From positions 1 to 12,091 of the forward strand of contig RGHK01000015.1 in assembly GCA_010024215.1 (NCBI GenBank): a stretch of 12,091 nt of DNA, read 5' to 3'. The DNA comes from Pseudomonadota bacterium (lineage in GTDB: Bacteria; Pseudomonadota; Gammaproteobacteria; Magnimaribacterales; D2472). The first letter of the stretch is position 1, and every line of letters starts with the position of its first letter. The translations under genes and the position numbers were made by a program. Of the stretch, positions 1 through 6,574 are shown one piece after another. Under the pieces are notes generated by a model that did no database searches, was not told where the DNA came from, and saw only the letters and a program-made list of their open reading frames with translations.

Positions 1-111
1 GTAGTTGTCGTTATTTGCAACTAAATTTTTTGTAGTATGTTTTACAAGAGTTACCACAATCTTGGCATGCGCTTCGGAGTCCAGTAGAAACGTCGAACCC
101 TGTTCGCCCCC
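1..111 (-). ncRNA. ssrA: tmRNA (transfer-messenger RNA), 5' part, cut by the left edge
   Basis: tmRNA rescues stalled ribosomes with SmpB and adds a degradation tag. On the minus strand the RNA begins GGGGGCGAACAGGGTTCGACG, which matches the conserved 5' acceptor strand and the TTCGACG of the tRNA-like domain, followed by the conserved GCATGCC stretch. The first pseudoknot (PK1) can be drawn: bases 60-64 pair with 45-49, and the loop bases 52-59 pair with 30-37 (8 bp with one G-U). Next come TAGTT and the resume codon GCA at 18-16. The visible tag reads Ala-Asn-Asn-Asp-Asn-Tyr, against ANDENY in E. coli. The rest of the tag, the other pseudoknots and the 3' acceptor end lie outside the window. 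The gene sits about 29 bases downstream of smpB on the same strand, a common arrangement. The mature 5' end at 111 is placed by homology and may be off by a base. Confidence 0.93.
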
Positions 112-123
112 ATGGGGAGCAGA

Positions 124-129
124 ATTATA
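124..129 (-). promoter_or_regulatory. Candidate ssrA promoter -10 element
   Basis: A perfect TATAAT hexamer on the minus strand ends 12 bases before the inferred mature tmRNA 5' end, in the short smpB-ssrA spacer. Transcription would start a few bases upstream of the mature end and leave a short leader for RNase P to remove. No good -35 hexamer is visible at 16-18 bp, so this rests on the -10 box and its position. Confidence 0.5.
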
Positions 130-140
130 CATTATTAATG

Positions 141-605
141 TCATTTTCTAGAATTTTTAAGAATTCTTCCTTGATCTCTTTCCCAATCTCTTTTTTTAAT
201 ATCTTGTCTCTGATCATATAGTTTTTTACCTTTACCGGTAGATATATCACATTTGATATGGTTTTCTTTCCAATATATCGAGGTAAGAATAACTGTGAGG
301 CCTTTTTCTCCCTTAAGTTTTTGTAGTTGATAAATTTCTTTTTTATGAAGAAGAAGTTTCCTAGATCTGGTTGGGTCGGCATTAAAATTTTTTAATGAAG
401 CTGGAGGGTCAATTTTTGCTCCAATCAACCATGCTTCATCATTTTTAAAAGTAACATATGAGTCTTTAATATCTACTTTTCCATTTCTTAAAGATTTAAC
501 TTCCCAGCCCTCAAGCACAATTCCAGCTTGAAAAGAATCACCAAGTTTATAGTTTCTTGTTGCTGTTTTATTCCTTACAATTAGTGCAGGCTTATCTTTA
601 GACAT
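141..605 (-). CDS. smpB: SsrA-binding protein SmpB
   Basis: SmpB binds the tRNA-like domain of tmRNA and delivers it to stalled ribosomes, with its C-terminal tail probing the empty mRNA channel. At 154 residues the protein has normal length. Family hallmarks are present in order: GWEVKSLRNGK (residues 33-43), the DPTRSRKLLLHKKEI block (about 77-91), and a basic tail with KKLYDQR and IKKRDWERDQGRILKN that would form the mRNA-channel helix. The ATG at 605-603 gives an N-terminus like that of homologues. No Shine-Dalgarno motif precedes it. Its partner RNA gene ssrA begins about 29 bases after the stop, and a small membrane-protein gene is divergent 52 bp upstream. The identification is secure. 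Confidence 0.97.
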   Translation of the reverse strand: MSKDKPALIVRNKTATRNYKLGDSFQAGIVLEGWEVKSLRNGKVDIKDSYVTFKNDEAWLIGAKIDPPASLKNFNADPTRSRKLLLHKKEIYQLQKLKGEKGLTVILTSIYWKENHIKCDISTGKGKKLYDQRQDIKKRDWERDQGRILKNSRK

Positions 606-611
606 ATCTTT

Positions 612-639
612 ATTATGTCTTCTGATATATCGAGTGCAA
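612..639 (-). promoter_or_regulatory. Candidate smpB promoter
   Basis: On the minus strand TTGCAC (639-634) and CATAAT (617-612, 5 of 6 to consensus) are separated by 16 bp. The -10 box lies only 6 bases before the smpB ATG, so transcription from it would start at or next to the start codon and give a leaderless or nearly leaderless message. The -35 match is weak (3 of 6). Confidence 0.33.
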
Positions 640-657
640 GAAAAATTTTAAATTACA

Positions 658-1119
658 TTGAATATTAATAATATTAAATCTACTTTTGGCTACATTGGAT
701 TTGTACCATTTGCTTTCTTTTGCATTATTCCTTGGATATTTGGTGGCACTGCAGGCGATAAAGCAATTATTTTTCAAATAGCTTATGGATCAATAATATT
801 AAGCTTTTTAGCTGGTATCCCATGGGGCTGGCGTGATGATCAGCCAAATCAGTCTAACAATCTGACTATTGGAATTGTATATAGTTTAATCGCATGCTCT
901 ATGCTTATTCTCGTTTACATGAATAAAATTTTGCCAGCATTATTAATATCAATAATAGCTTTTCAATCTTTTTATTATTTTGAAAAATCAACTTATGATT
1001 TTCAATATAAGCATGAAGACTACCAGAAGTTCAGAAGAATGTTATCTTTACTTGTTGCAATTAGTTTTTTAATATCAACAGCTTACTGGATTAACCCATA
1101 TAGCAATCCTATAAACTAA
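658..1119 (+). CDS. DUF3429-type small integral membrane protein of unknown function
   Basis: This is a 153-residue hydrophobic protein with about five predicted membrane segments (residues about 11-29, 38-57, 70-88, 91-108 and 128-145). The block AYGSIILSFLAGIPWGW (42-58) resembles the conserved YGAVILSFLGGIxWG segment I associate with DUF3429. A charged stretch EDYQKFRRM (120-128) before the last segment also fits that family. No biochemical function is known to me. The start is a TTG at 658: an in-frame TAA at 649-651 excludes anything much further upstream, and the first in-frame ATG would remove two membrane segments. No Shine-Dalgarno motif is seen. It ends 8 bases before the SNF transporter gene and is probably co-transcribed with it. 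Family assignment is from memory of the motif only. Confidence 0.72.
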   Translation: MNINNIKSTFGYIGFVPFAFFCIIPWIFGGTAGDKAIIFQIAYGSIILSFLAGIPWGWRDDQPNQSNNLTIGIVYSLIACSMLILVYMNKILPALLISIIAFQSFYYFEKSTYDFQYKHEDYQKFRRMLSLLVAISFLISTAYWINPYSNPIN

Positions 1120-1127
1120 TAAAAATT

Positions 1128-2477
1128 ATGGAAATACAAAAACAACTTAAATCTCATGGTGCCTGGATTGGTAAATGGACTTTTATTCTAGCCGCAACAG
1201 GCTCAGCAGTGGGTCTTGGAAATATATGGGGATTTCCTTATAAAGCAGGTACTAATGGCGGCGGTGCTTTTGTATTAATTTATCTTGGTTGTATTTTAAT
1301 TATTGGATTACCAATAATGATAAGTGAAATTATTATTGGAAGAAGAGCAGGTAATAGTCCAATTAATGCAATGAAAAAAATTGCTATAGAGTCAAATAGA
1401 AGCTCTATTTGGCAACTAGTTGGCTGGAGTGGCATATTTGCGGGCATTTTAATTCTCTCTTTTTATAGTGTTATAGCTGGTATTTGCTTAAATTATATTT
1501 TTATTGCATTTACATCTAATGGATTAATCAGTTCCCCTGATCAGTTTTCAAGTGTTATTTCTTCACCAATAAATTTAATTGCTTGGCATACTATTTTTAT
1601 AGTTCTGACTGCTTTAATTGTTTCTGCTGGTGTTAAAGATGGTATAGGTAGAATGGTTAAAATTTTGATGCCCATGCTTGGATTTTTAATGATTTTTATG
1701 GTCGTTTACTCAATGATTAATGGCAACTTTTCTCAAGCTATGTCGTTTTTATTTGCTCCTGATTTCTCAAATGTAACATCAGACACCCTTCTTCAAGCAA
1801 TGGGGCAAGCCTTTTTCAGTTTAAGTTTGGGTATGGGCTCAATTATGGCTTATGGGGCTTATATGCCTAAAAATCAAAATGTAGTTAATTCATCTTTTAC
1901 AGTTGCTTCATTAGACACCTTGATTGCAATTCTAGCTGGTCTTGCAATATTCCCAATCATATTTGCTTTTAATTTAGAGCCCAATAGCGGGCCAGGATTA
2001 GTTTTTGTATCTATGTTATCTGCTTTTAATCAAATGCAATTTGGTCAACTAATTGGGCCATTGTTTTTTATTCTTCTATCTGTTGCTGCTCTTAGCTCTT
2101 CTATATCACTGCTTGAGCCTGGTGTTGCATATTTATCAGAGGAGGGAGTTTTATCCAGAAAATCATCAGCAATAATTATTTCAATCTTCATTTGGATTCT
2201 TGGTTTAGGATCTGCTTTTAGCTTTAATATTTGGTCTGATTTTAATTTAATTGGCAATAAAAACTTTCTTGATTCTATGGACTTTTTAGCCAATCAAATA
2301 TTACTTCCGCTTGGAGGCATGTTAATCGCTATCTTTGTTGGCTGGTATATGGATAAATCTCTTATAAAAAGTGAAGTAGGTGTAACTAATAGTCTCTTAT
2401 ATAGAATGTGGAGATTTTTCGTTAAGTTTGTTGCCCCTTTATGCGTAGGATATATTTTTTATAGACAGTTTTTTTAA
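1128..2477 (+). CDS. SNF-family sodium-dependent (LeuT-fold) transporter
   Basis: This is a 449-residue inner-membrane symporter of the neurotransmitter:sodium symporter family, with about 11 membrane segments as in the bacterial TnaT/MhsT group. Members usually import amino acids driven by sodium; the substrate here cannot be read. Unwound TM1 carries GSAVGLGNIWGFPY (residues 25-38), with the Ala-Val-Asn positions of the LeuT sodium sites kept, followed by NGGGAFVLIY. TM8 carries AALSSSISLLEPGVAYLSEE, which includes the Ser-rich second sodium-site segment. The TM10 region reads DSMDFLANQILLPLGG. An oddity is Gly35 where LeuT Arg30 forms the extracellular gate and most relatives have Arg or Lys. 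The ATG at 1128 has no Shine-Dalgarno motif. It lies 8 bases after the DUF3429 gene and 9 bases before ratA, so an operon is likely. Confidence 0.93.
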   Translation: MEIQKQLKSHGAWIGKWTFILAATGSAVGLGNIWGFPYKAGTNGGGAFVLIYLGCILIIGLPIMISEIIIGRRAGNSPINAMKKIAIESNRSSIWQLVGWSGIFAGILILSFYSVIAGICLNYIFIAFTSNGLISSPDQFSSVISSPINLIAWHTIFIVLTALIVSAGVKDGIGRMVKILMPMLGFLMIFMVVYSMINGNFSQAMSFLFAPDFSNVTSDTLLQAMGQAFFSLSLGMGSIMAYGAYMPKNQNVVNSSFTVASLDTLIAILAGLAIFPIIFAFNLEPNSGPGLVFVSMLSAFNQMQFGQLIGPLFFILLSVAALSSSISLLEPGVAYLSEEGVLSRKSSAIIISIFIWILGLGSAFSFNIWSDFNLIGNKNFLDSMDFLANQILLPLGGMLIAIFVGWYMDKSLIKSEVGVTNSLLYRMWRFFVKFVAPLCVGYIFYRQFF

Positions 2478-2486
2478 TAAAAAACT

Positions 2487-2906
2487 ATGAAAAGAGATAT
2501 AAGCTTTGAAAGAATTGTTAGTGTTGATTCATCAATAGCTTTCGAGGCGGTTAGAAATTTTGATGAGTATGCCGACTTCATACCAACATGCACCAAGGCA
2601 TCTTTAATATCGAGTAAGCCACCAATTGAAGTAGGACAATTAGAATTTAATATTCTTGGAAAGAATTATTTTATTCAGTCAGAGAATACAGTCTCAAATG
2701 ACTCAGTAAAAATTAAACAGCTTGAGGGACCTTTTGATTCATTTGAAGGCAAATGGTCGGTTAAGAAATTAAATAATGAAACTTGTAAGATAAAATTTTA
2801 TGCAGAGTTTGAATTACCTTTTTTATTAAATGCTGTTGTTCCAAAATCTTTAATTGAAAAATTTTCTGATTCTATAATTGAATCATTTATCAAAAAAGTC
2901 ACATGA
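2487..2906 (+). CDS. ratA: RatA / Coq10-type START-domain protein
   Basis: This is a 139-residue single-domain protein of the polyketide-cyclase/START (Coq10) family. Recognisable segments are the N-terminal IVSVDSSIAFEAVRNFDEYADFIPTC (residues about 10-35, like the family pattern of Val then ...YPEFLPxC), LEGPFDSFEGKW (about 79-90, like the LxxGPFxxLxGxW signature) and CKIKFYAEFEL. E. coli RatA was described as an inhibitor of 70S ribosome association, while Coq10 relatives bind ubiquinone-like lipids; which role applies here cannot be told. It lies between the SNF transporter and rnfH and shares an ATGA overlap with rnfH, which points to translational coupling. ratA-rnfH next to smpB and bamE is a conserved gammaproteobacterial neighbourhood and supports the name. 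Confidence 0.9.
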   Translation: MKRDISFERIVSVDSSIAFEAVRNFDEYADFIPTCTKASLISSKPPIEVGQLEFNILGKNYFIQSENTVSNDSVKIKQLEGPFDSFEGKWSVKKLNNETCKIKFYAEFELPFLLNAVVPKSLIEKFSDSIIESFIKKVT

Positions 2907-3181
2907 AAGTTTTTTTTACCTATCAAGGCATTGAAAAAAAATATTTTTATGAATTTGAAGTGTCTTCAAGCATTACAGTTTCTGAGCTTATAAAATTTGA
3001 AGAAATTAAAGAAATAATTTCAAATTTAGATCATGATTTAGTGATTGGTGTTAATGGTGAGATTCTAGATGGAAATTTTAAGCCCCTTCCTCATAAATAT
3101 AGATTAAAAGATGGAGAGAGAGTTGAGTTATTAAGACCTCTTAACCAAGATCCAAAAGAAAGAAGATTAAAAAAGATTTAA
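2903..3181 (+). CDS. rnfH: RnfH family ubiquitin-like protein
   Basis: This is a 92-residue beta-grasp protein of the RnfH family. The C-terminal signature LKDGERVELLRPLNQDPKERR (residues about 68-88) matches the family pattern GDRVEIYRPLxxDPKExRR, and the segment ITVSELIKFEEIKEII fits the conserved helix. Its exact cellular role is unclear in any organism I know of; the name comes from occasional association with rnf genes, and no rnf genes are present here. It starts inside the ratA stop codon (ATGA) and stops one base before the converging bamE stop codon, leaving no room for a dedicated intergenic terminator. Confidence 0.92.
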   Translation: MKVFFTYQGIEKKYFYEFEVSSSITVSELIKFEEIKEIISNLDHDLVIGVNGEILDGNFKPLPHKYRLKDGERVELLRPLNQDPKERRLKKI

Positions 3182-3182
3182 G

Positions 3183-3515
3183 TTATTCGTTTGATGACTT
3201 TTCAATTATCCAGCTCTCAACCAATCCATCTTCATTAAAAAAAATAGTTAGCTTATTCTCTGTGATTATCTGATCACCAATTTTAACTGAATTAAAATAA
3301 TCCCATCTTGACTGTCTGAAAGGATCTTGAATCAAAGCTGTTCCAAAGATAAATTGTACTTGTTCTTTTGAAAGTCCTTCTGATAGTTTTTCTAAATCTT
3401 CATCCTCAAAAATATTACCCTGAAGAACTGGAACTTTATATGGGCTTAAAGAAGAGCATGAGCTCATAGTAAAGCTTAGAATAAGAATAAAGAATATTGA
3501 AGCAAGTTGTTTCAT
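3183..3515 (-). CDS. bamE: Outer-membrane assembly lipoprotein BamE (SmpA/OmlA)
   Basis: BamE is a small lipoprotein subunit of the BAM complex, which inserts beta-barrel proteins into the outer membrane. The 110-residue precursor starts with a lysine and a hydrophobic stretch and has a lipobox-like MSSC with lipidation Cys20; the -3 residue Met is a loose match to the usual Leu. The mature part has the family core: PYKVPVLQGN (about 25-34), the short LSKEQVQFIFGT helix (residues about 49-60), DPFRQSRWDYF and a LTIFFNEDGLV strand near the end. It is transcribed divergently from fur, as in Pseudomonas, and converges on rnfH. A perfect TATAAT lies 11 bases upstream of its ATG. The identification is secure from motif plus context. 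Confidence 0.94.
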   Translation of the reverse strand: MKQLASIFFILILSFTMSSCSSLSPYKVPVLQGNIFEDEDLEKLSEGLSKEQVQFIFGTALIQDPFRQSRWDYFNSVKIGDQIITENKLTIFFNEDGLVESWIIEKSSNE

Positions 3516-3526
3516 AATTAATTTGG

Positions 3527-3532
3527 ATTATA
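3527..3532 (-). promoter_or_regulatory. Candidate bamE promoter -10 element
   Basis: A perfect TATAAT on the minus strand lies 11 bases upstream of the bamE ATG, inside the 86-bp bamE-fur divergent spacer. Transcription would start about 5 bases before the ATG, giving a very short leader with no ribosome-binding site. No convincing -35 hexamer is present at 16-18 bp. Confidence 0.42.
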
Positions 3533-3601
3533 CTTTGTAATATTGATAAAGTCTGTTCACACAATTGAATATGACAATAAAAAACATAAAAAGTTATACA
3601 A

Positions 3602-4021
3602 ATGTCTAACCAAAATGAAGAATTAAAAAAAGCTGGCCTAAAGGCTACCTTGCCAAGAATTAAAATTATGGAGGTTCTTGCATCTACCGCTATTCAAGAG
3701 GAGGCGCATTTTAGTGCAGAAGATATTTATAAAGAGCTAATATCAAAAAATGAGGATATTGGTTTAGCTACTATTTACAGAGTCTTAACTCAGTTTGAAG
3801 CTGCGGGCATGGTAACGAAGCATCATTTTGAAAATAGTAAAGCAGTATATGAAATAAACTCAGATGAGCATCATGATCATATGGTTGATGTTGATACGGG
3901 TAAAGTTATGGAGTTTCATGATGAAGAGCTCGAAGAGCTACAACATCAAATAGCTAAAAGAAAAGGATATGAGCTTGTAGATCATAGTATGGTTCTACAT
4001 GTAAGAAAAATAGAATCATAA
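3602..4021 (+). CDS. fur: Ferric uptake regulator Fur (cysteine-free)
   Basis: Fur is an iron-responsive dimeric repressor. The protein has 139 residues with the winged-helix domain first: LKATLPRIKIMEVL (13-26), HFSAEDIYKEL (36-46) and the recognition helix LATIYRVLTQFEAAG (55-69). The metal and dimer domain has EHHDHMVDVDTGKVMEF (89-105). Regulatory ligands are kept: His36, Glu84, the His90/His91/Asp92/His93 cluster, Glu111 or a neighbour, and His128. There is no cysteine at all, so the structural CxxC zinc site of E. coli Fur is absent; Pseudomonas Fur also ends in a similar ELVDHxxVLxVRK tail. The spacer upstream holds a weak possible promoter (TTCACA 3556-3561, 16 bp, TAAAAA 3578-3583) and no clear Fur box or Shine-Dalgarno motif. 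It is divergent from bamE and precedes the heat-shock operon. Confidence 0.96.
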   Translation: MSNQNEELKKAGLKATLPRIKIMEVLASTAIQEEAHFSAEDIYKELISKNEDIGLATIYRVLTQFEAAGMVTKHHFENSKAVYEINSDEHHDHMVDVDTGKVMEFHDEELEELQHQIAKRKGYELVDHSMVLHVRKIES

Positions 4022-4027
4022 ATTTAG

Positions 4028-4062
4028 TTCACCTCTTGAACTGAGAATTTAAATCCCAATAT
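4028..4062 (+). promoter_or_regulatory. Sigma-32 (RpoH)-type heat-shock promoter of grpE-dnaK-dnaJ
   Basis: The element CTTGAA (4035-4040) is followed after 13 bp by TCCCAATAT (4054-4062). This fits the known sigma-32 pattern of CTTGAA, a 13-17 bp spacer and CCCCATnTA, with the -10 box differing at a few bases. Transcription would start near 4068-4072 and leave a short leader carrying the grpE ribosome-binding site TAGGA (4073-4077). The position directly before grpE-dnaK-dnaJ makes this much more likely than a chance match. Confidence 0.72.
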
Positions 4063-4084
4063 ATTCATCAAATAGGATTTAAAT

Positions 4085-4642
<558 letters not shown>

Positions 4643-4654
4643 AGGAACTTTATT

Positions 4655-6568
4655 ATGTCAAAAATAATTGGAATAGATTTAGGGACAACAAATAGCTGTG
4701 TTGCAGTTATTGAAGGCCAACAACAAAAAGTTATAGAAAATGCTGAGGGTGGTAGAACTACTCCATCAGTTATTGCATATACAGATAATGATGAGGTACT
4801 AGTCGGACTTCCTGCAAAAAGACAGGCTGTTACTAATCCTGAGAATACTCTATATGCAATCAAAAGATTGATTGGAAGAACATTCGATGACGAGGTGGTC
4901 TCAAAAGATGCTGATATGGTTCCCTATAAAATTATAAAAGCCGATAACGGTGATGCATGGGTAGAAGCAGCTAATAAGAAACTTGCTCCCCCGCAAGTTG
5001 CTGCAGAAGTTTTAAAGAAAATGAAAAAAACTGCTGAAGATTACTTAGGACATGAAGTAAAAGAAGCAGTCATTACTGTACCGGCATACTTTAATGATTC
5101 TCAAAGACAGGCAACAAAAGATGCAGGTAAAATTGCAGGACTTGATGTAAAAAGAATAATCAACGAACCAACTGCTGCAGCCCTAGCATATGGCCTTGAT
5201 AAACATAAAGGTGATTCAACTGTTGCTGTATATGACCTTGGTGGTGGTACTTTTGATATTTCCATCATAGAAATATCTGATGTAGATGGTGAACATCAAT
5301 TTGAGGTTTTATCAACTAATGGGGATACATTTTTAGGTGGTGAAGATTTTGATTTAAGATTAATTGATTATTTTGTTGATAAGTTTAAAGAAGAATCTGG
5401 GTTTGATTTAAAAAGTGATCCATTGGCACTTCAAAGGCTCAAAGAAGCAGCTGAAAAAGCTAAAATTGAACTTTCTTCTTCAGAACAAACAGAAGTAAAT
5501 CTTCCATATATTACTGCAGATAGTTCTGGACCAAAACACTTTGTTCATAAAATAACAAGAGCAAAACTAGAATCGTTAGTTGAAGATTTGGTTGACAAAA
5601 GTCTTGAACCTTTAAAGCTAGCACTAAAAGATGCAAAAATATCAAAAGATGAAATTTCTGAAATATTACTAGTTGGCGGACAAACTAGAATGCCATTAGT
5701 TCAAAGAAAAGTTTCTGAATTTTTTGGTAAGGAACCAAGGAAAGATCTTAATCCAGATGAGGCAGTTGCAGTTGGAGCAGCTATTCAGGGTTCAGTCTTA
5801 TCGGGTGATACCACAGATGTTCTTCTTTTAGATGTTACTCCACTTACATTGGGTATAGAAACTCTTGGAGGTGTAGCAACACCATTAATTGAGAAGAATA
5901 CAACCATTCCAACTCAAAAATCACAAGTATTCTCAACTGCTGAAGATAATCAAACTGCAGTGACTGTTCATGTAATTCAAGGTGAAAGAACGCAAGCTTC
6001 ACAAAATAAATCACTTGGACAATTTAACCTTGCTGATATTCCTCCTGCAACAAGAGGCGTTCCACAAATTGAAGTAACATTTGATTTGGATGCTAACGGA
6101 ATTCTAAATGTTTCTGCTAAAGATAAAAATACAGGCAAAGAGCAATCAATTGTTATCAAGGCCTCAAGCGGTTTATCAGATGAGGATATTGAGAAAATGG
6201 TGAAAGACGCTGAAGCTAATGCTGAAGACGATAAAAAATTTGAAGAGCTTGTTAAAACTAAAAACAATGCTGATATGTTAGTTCATGCTACAAGAAAAAC
6301 TATTGAAGAATCAGGTGATAAGCTTACTGATGAAGAAAAGTCTAAAGTTGAAGAATCAGTAGTTGAGCTTGAAAAAGCAATATCGTCTGAAAATATTGAA
6401 TCAATTGAAGCAGCAACAAAAGGGGTAAATGACGTTTTAACTCCTTTAACCCAAAAACTTTATGCTCAGGAAGGAGAAGCTCAATCTCAAGAAGATACAG
6501 ATTCTTCAGACACTCCTGATAATACTGTAGATGCTGAGTTTGAAGAAGTAAAAGAAGAAGACAAGTAA
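4655..6568 (+). CDS. dnaK: Hsp70 chaperone DnaK
   Basis: DnaK is the central ATP-dependent Hsp70 chaperone; it binds exposed hydrophobic peptides, with DnaJ and GrpE controlling its cycle. The 637-residue protein is full length. The nucleotide-binding domain opens with IGIDLGTTNSCVAVIEG (5-21) and has VPAYFNDSQRQATKDAG, the YDLGGGTFDISIIEI phosphate loop and the ILLVGGQTRMP motif. The interdomain linker DVLLLDVTPLTLGIE is intact, followed by the substrate-binding domain and lid. The C-terminus VDAEFEEVKEEDK keeps the acidic EEVD-like end typical of bacterial DnaK. A strong ribosome-binding site (GAGGA, 4642-4646) overlaps the grpE stop codon and supports the ATG at 4655. Two in-frame TAA codons follow each other at the end, and dnaJ starts 6 bases after the first. 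Confidence 0.99.
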   Translation: MSKIIGIDLGTTNSCVAVIEGQQQKVIENAEGGRTTPSVIAYTDNDEVLVGLPAKRQAVTNPENTLYAIKRLIGRTFDDEVVSKDADMVPYKIIKADNGDAWVEAANKKLAPPQVAAEVLKKMKKTAEDYLGHEVKEAVITVPAYFNDSQRQATKDAGKIAGLDVKRIINEPTAAALAYGLDKHKGDSTVAVYDLGGGTFDISIIEISDVDGEHQFEVLSTNGDTFLGGEDFDLRLIDYFVDKFKEESGFDLKSDPLALQRLKEAAEKAKIELSSSEQTEVNLPYITADSSGPKHFVHKITRAKLESLVEDLVDKSLEPLKLALKDAKISKDEISEILLVGGQTRMPLVQRKVSEFFGKEPRKDLNPDEAVAVGAAIQGSVLSGDTTDVLLLDVTPLTLGIETLGGVATPLIEKNTTIPTQKSQVFSTAEDNQTAVTVHVIQGERTQASQNKSLGQFNLADIPPATRGVPQIEVTFDLDANGILNVSAKDKNTGKEQSIVIKASSGLSDEDIEKMVKDAEANAEDDKKFEELVKTKNNADMLVHATRKTIEESGDKLTDEEKSKVEESVVELEKAISSENIESIEAATKGVNDVLTPLTQKLYAQEGEAQSQEDTDSSDTPDNTVDAEFEEVKEEDK

Positions 6569-6574
6569 TAAGTA

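Noticed and set aside
125..382. Open frame on the minus strand within smpB
   Set aside because: It overlaps smpB in another frame, is Lys/Phe-rich and matches no family; smpB explains the region.
273..634. ATATATCGAG occurring at 273-282 and 625-634
   Set aside because: A single 10-base match in AT-rich sequence, one copy inside smpB coding sequence; no sign of a repeat family or attachment site.
2487..3181. ratA-rnfH as a toxin-antitoxin pair
   Set aside because: The pair has been labelled this way in some databases, but RatA is a START/Coq10-fold protein and RnfH is ubiquitin-like; nothing in the sequence shows toxin or antitoxin activity.
3516..3601. Possible Fur box in the bamE-fur spacer
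   Set aside because: Only fragments such as TTGATAA resemble the GATAATGATAATCATTATC consensus; in AT-rich DNA this is expected by chance.
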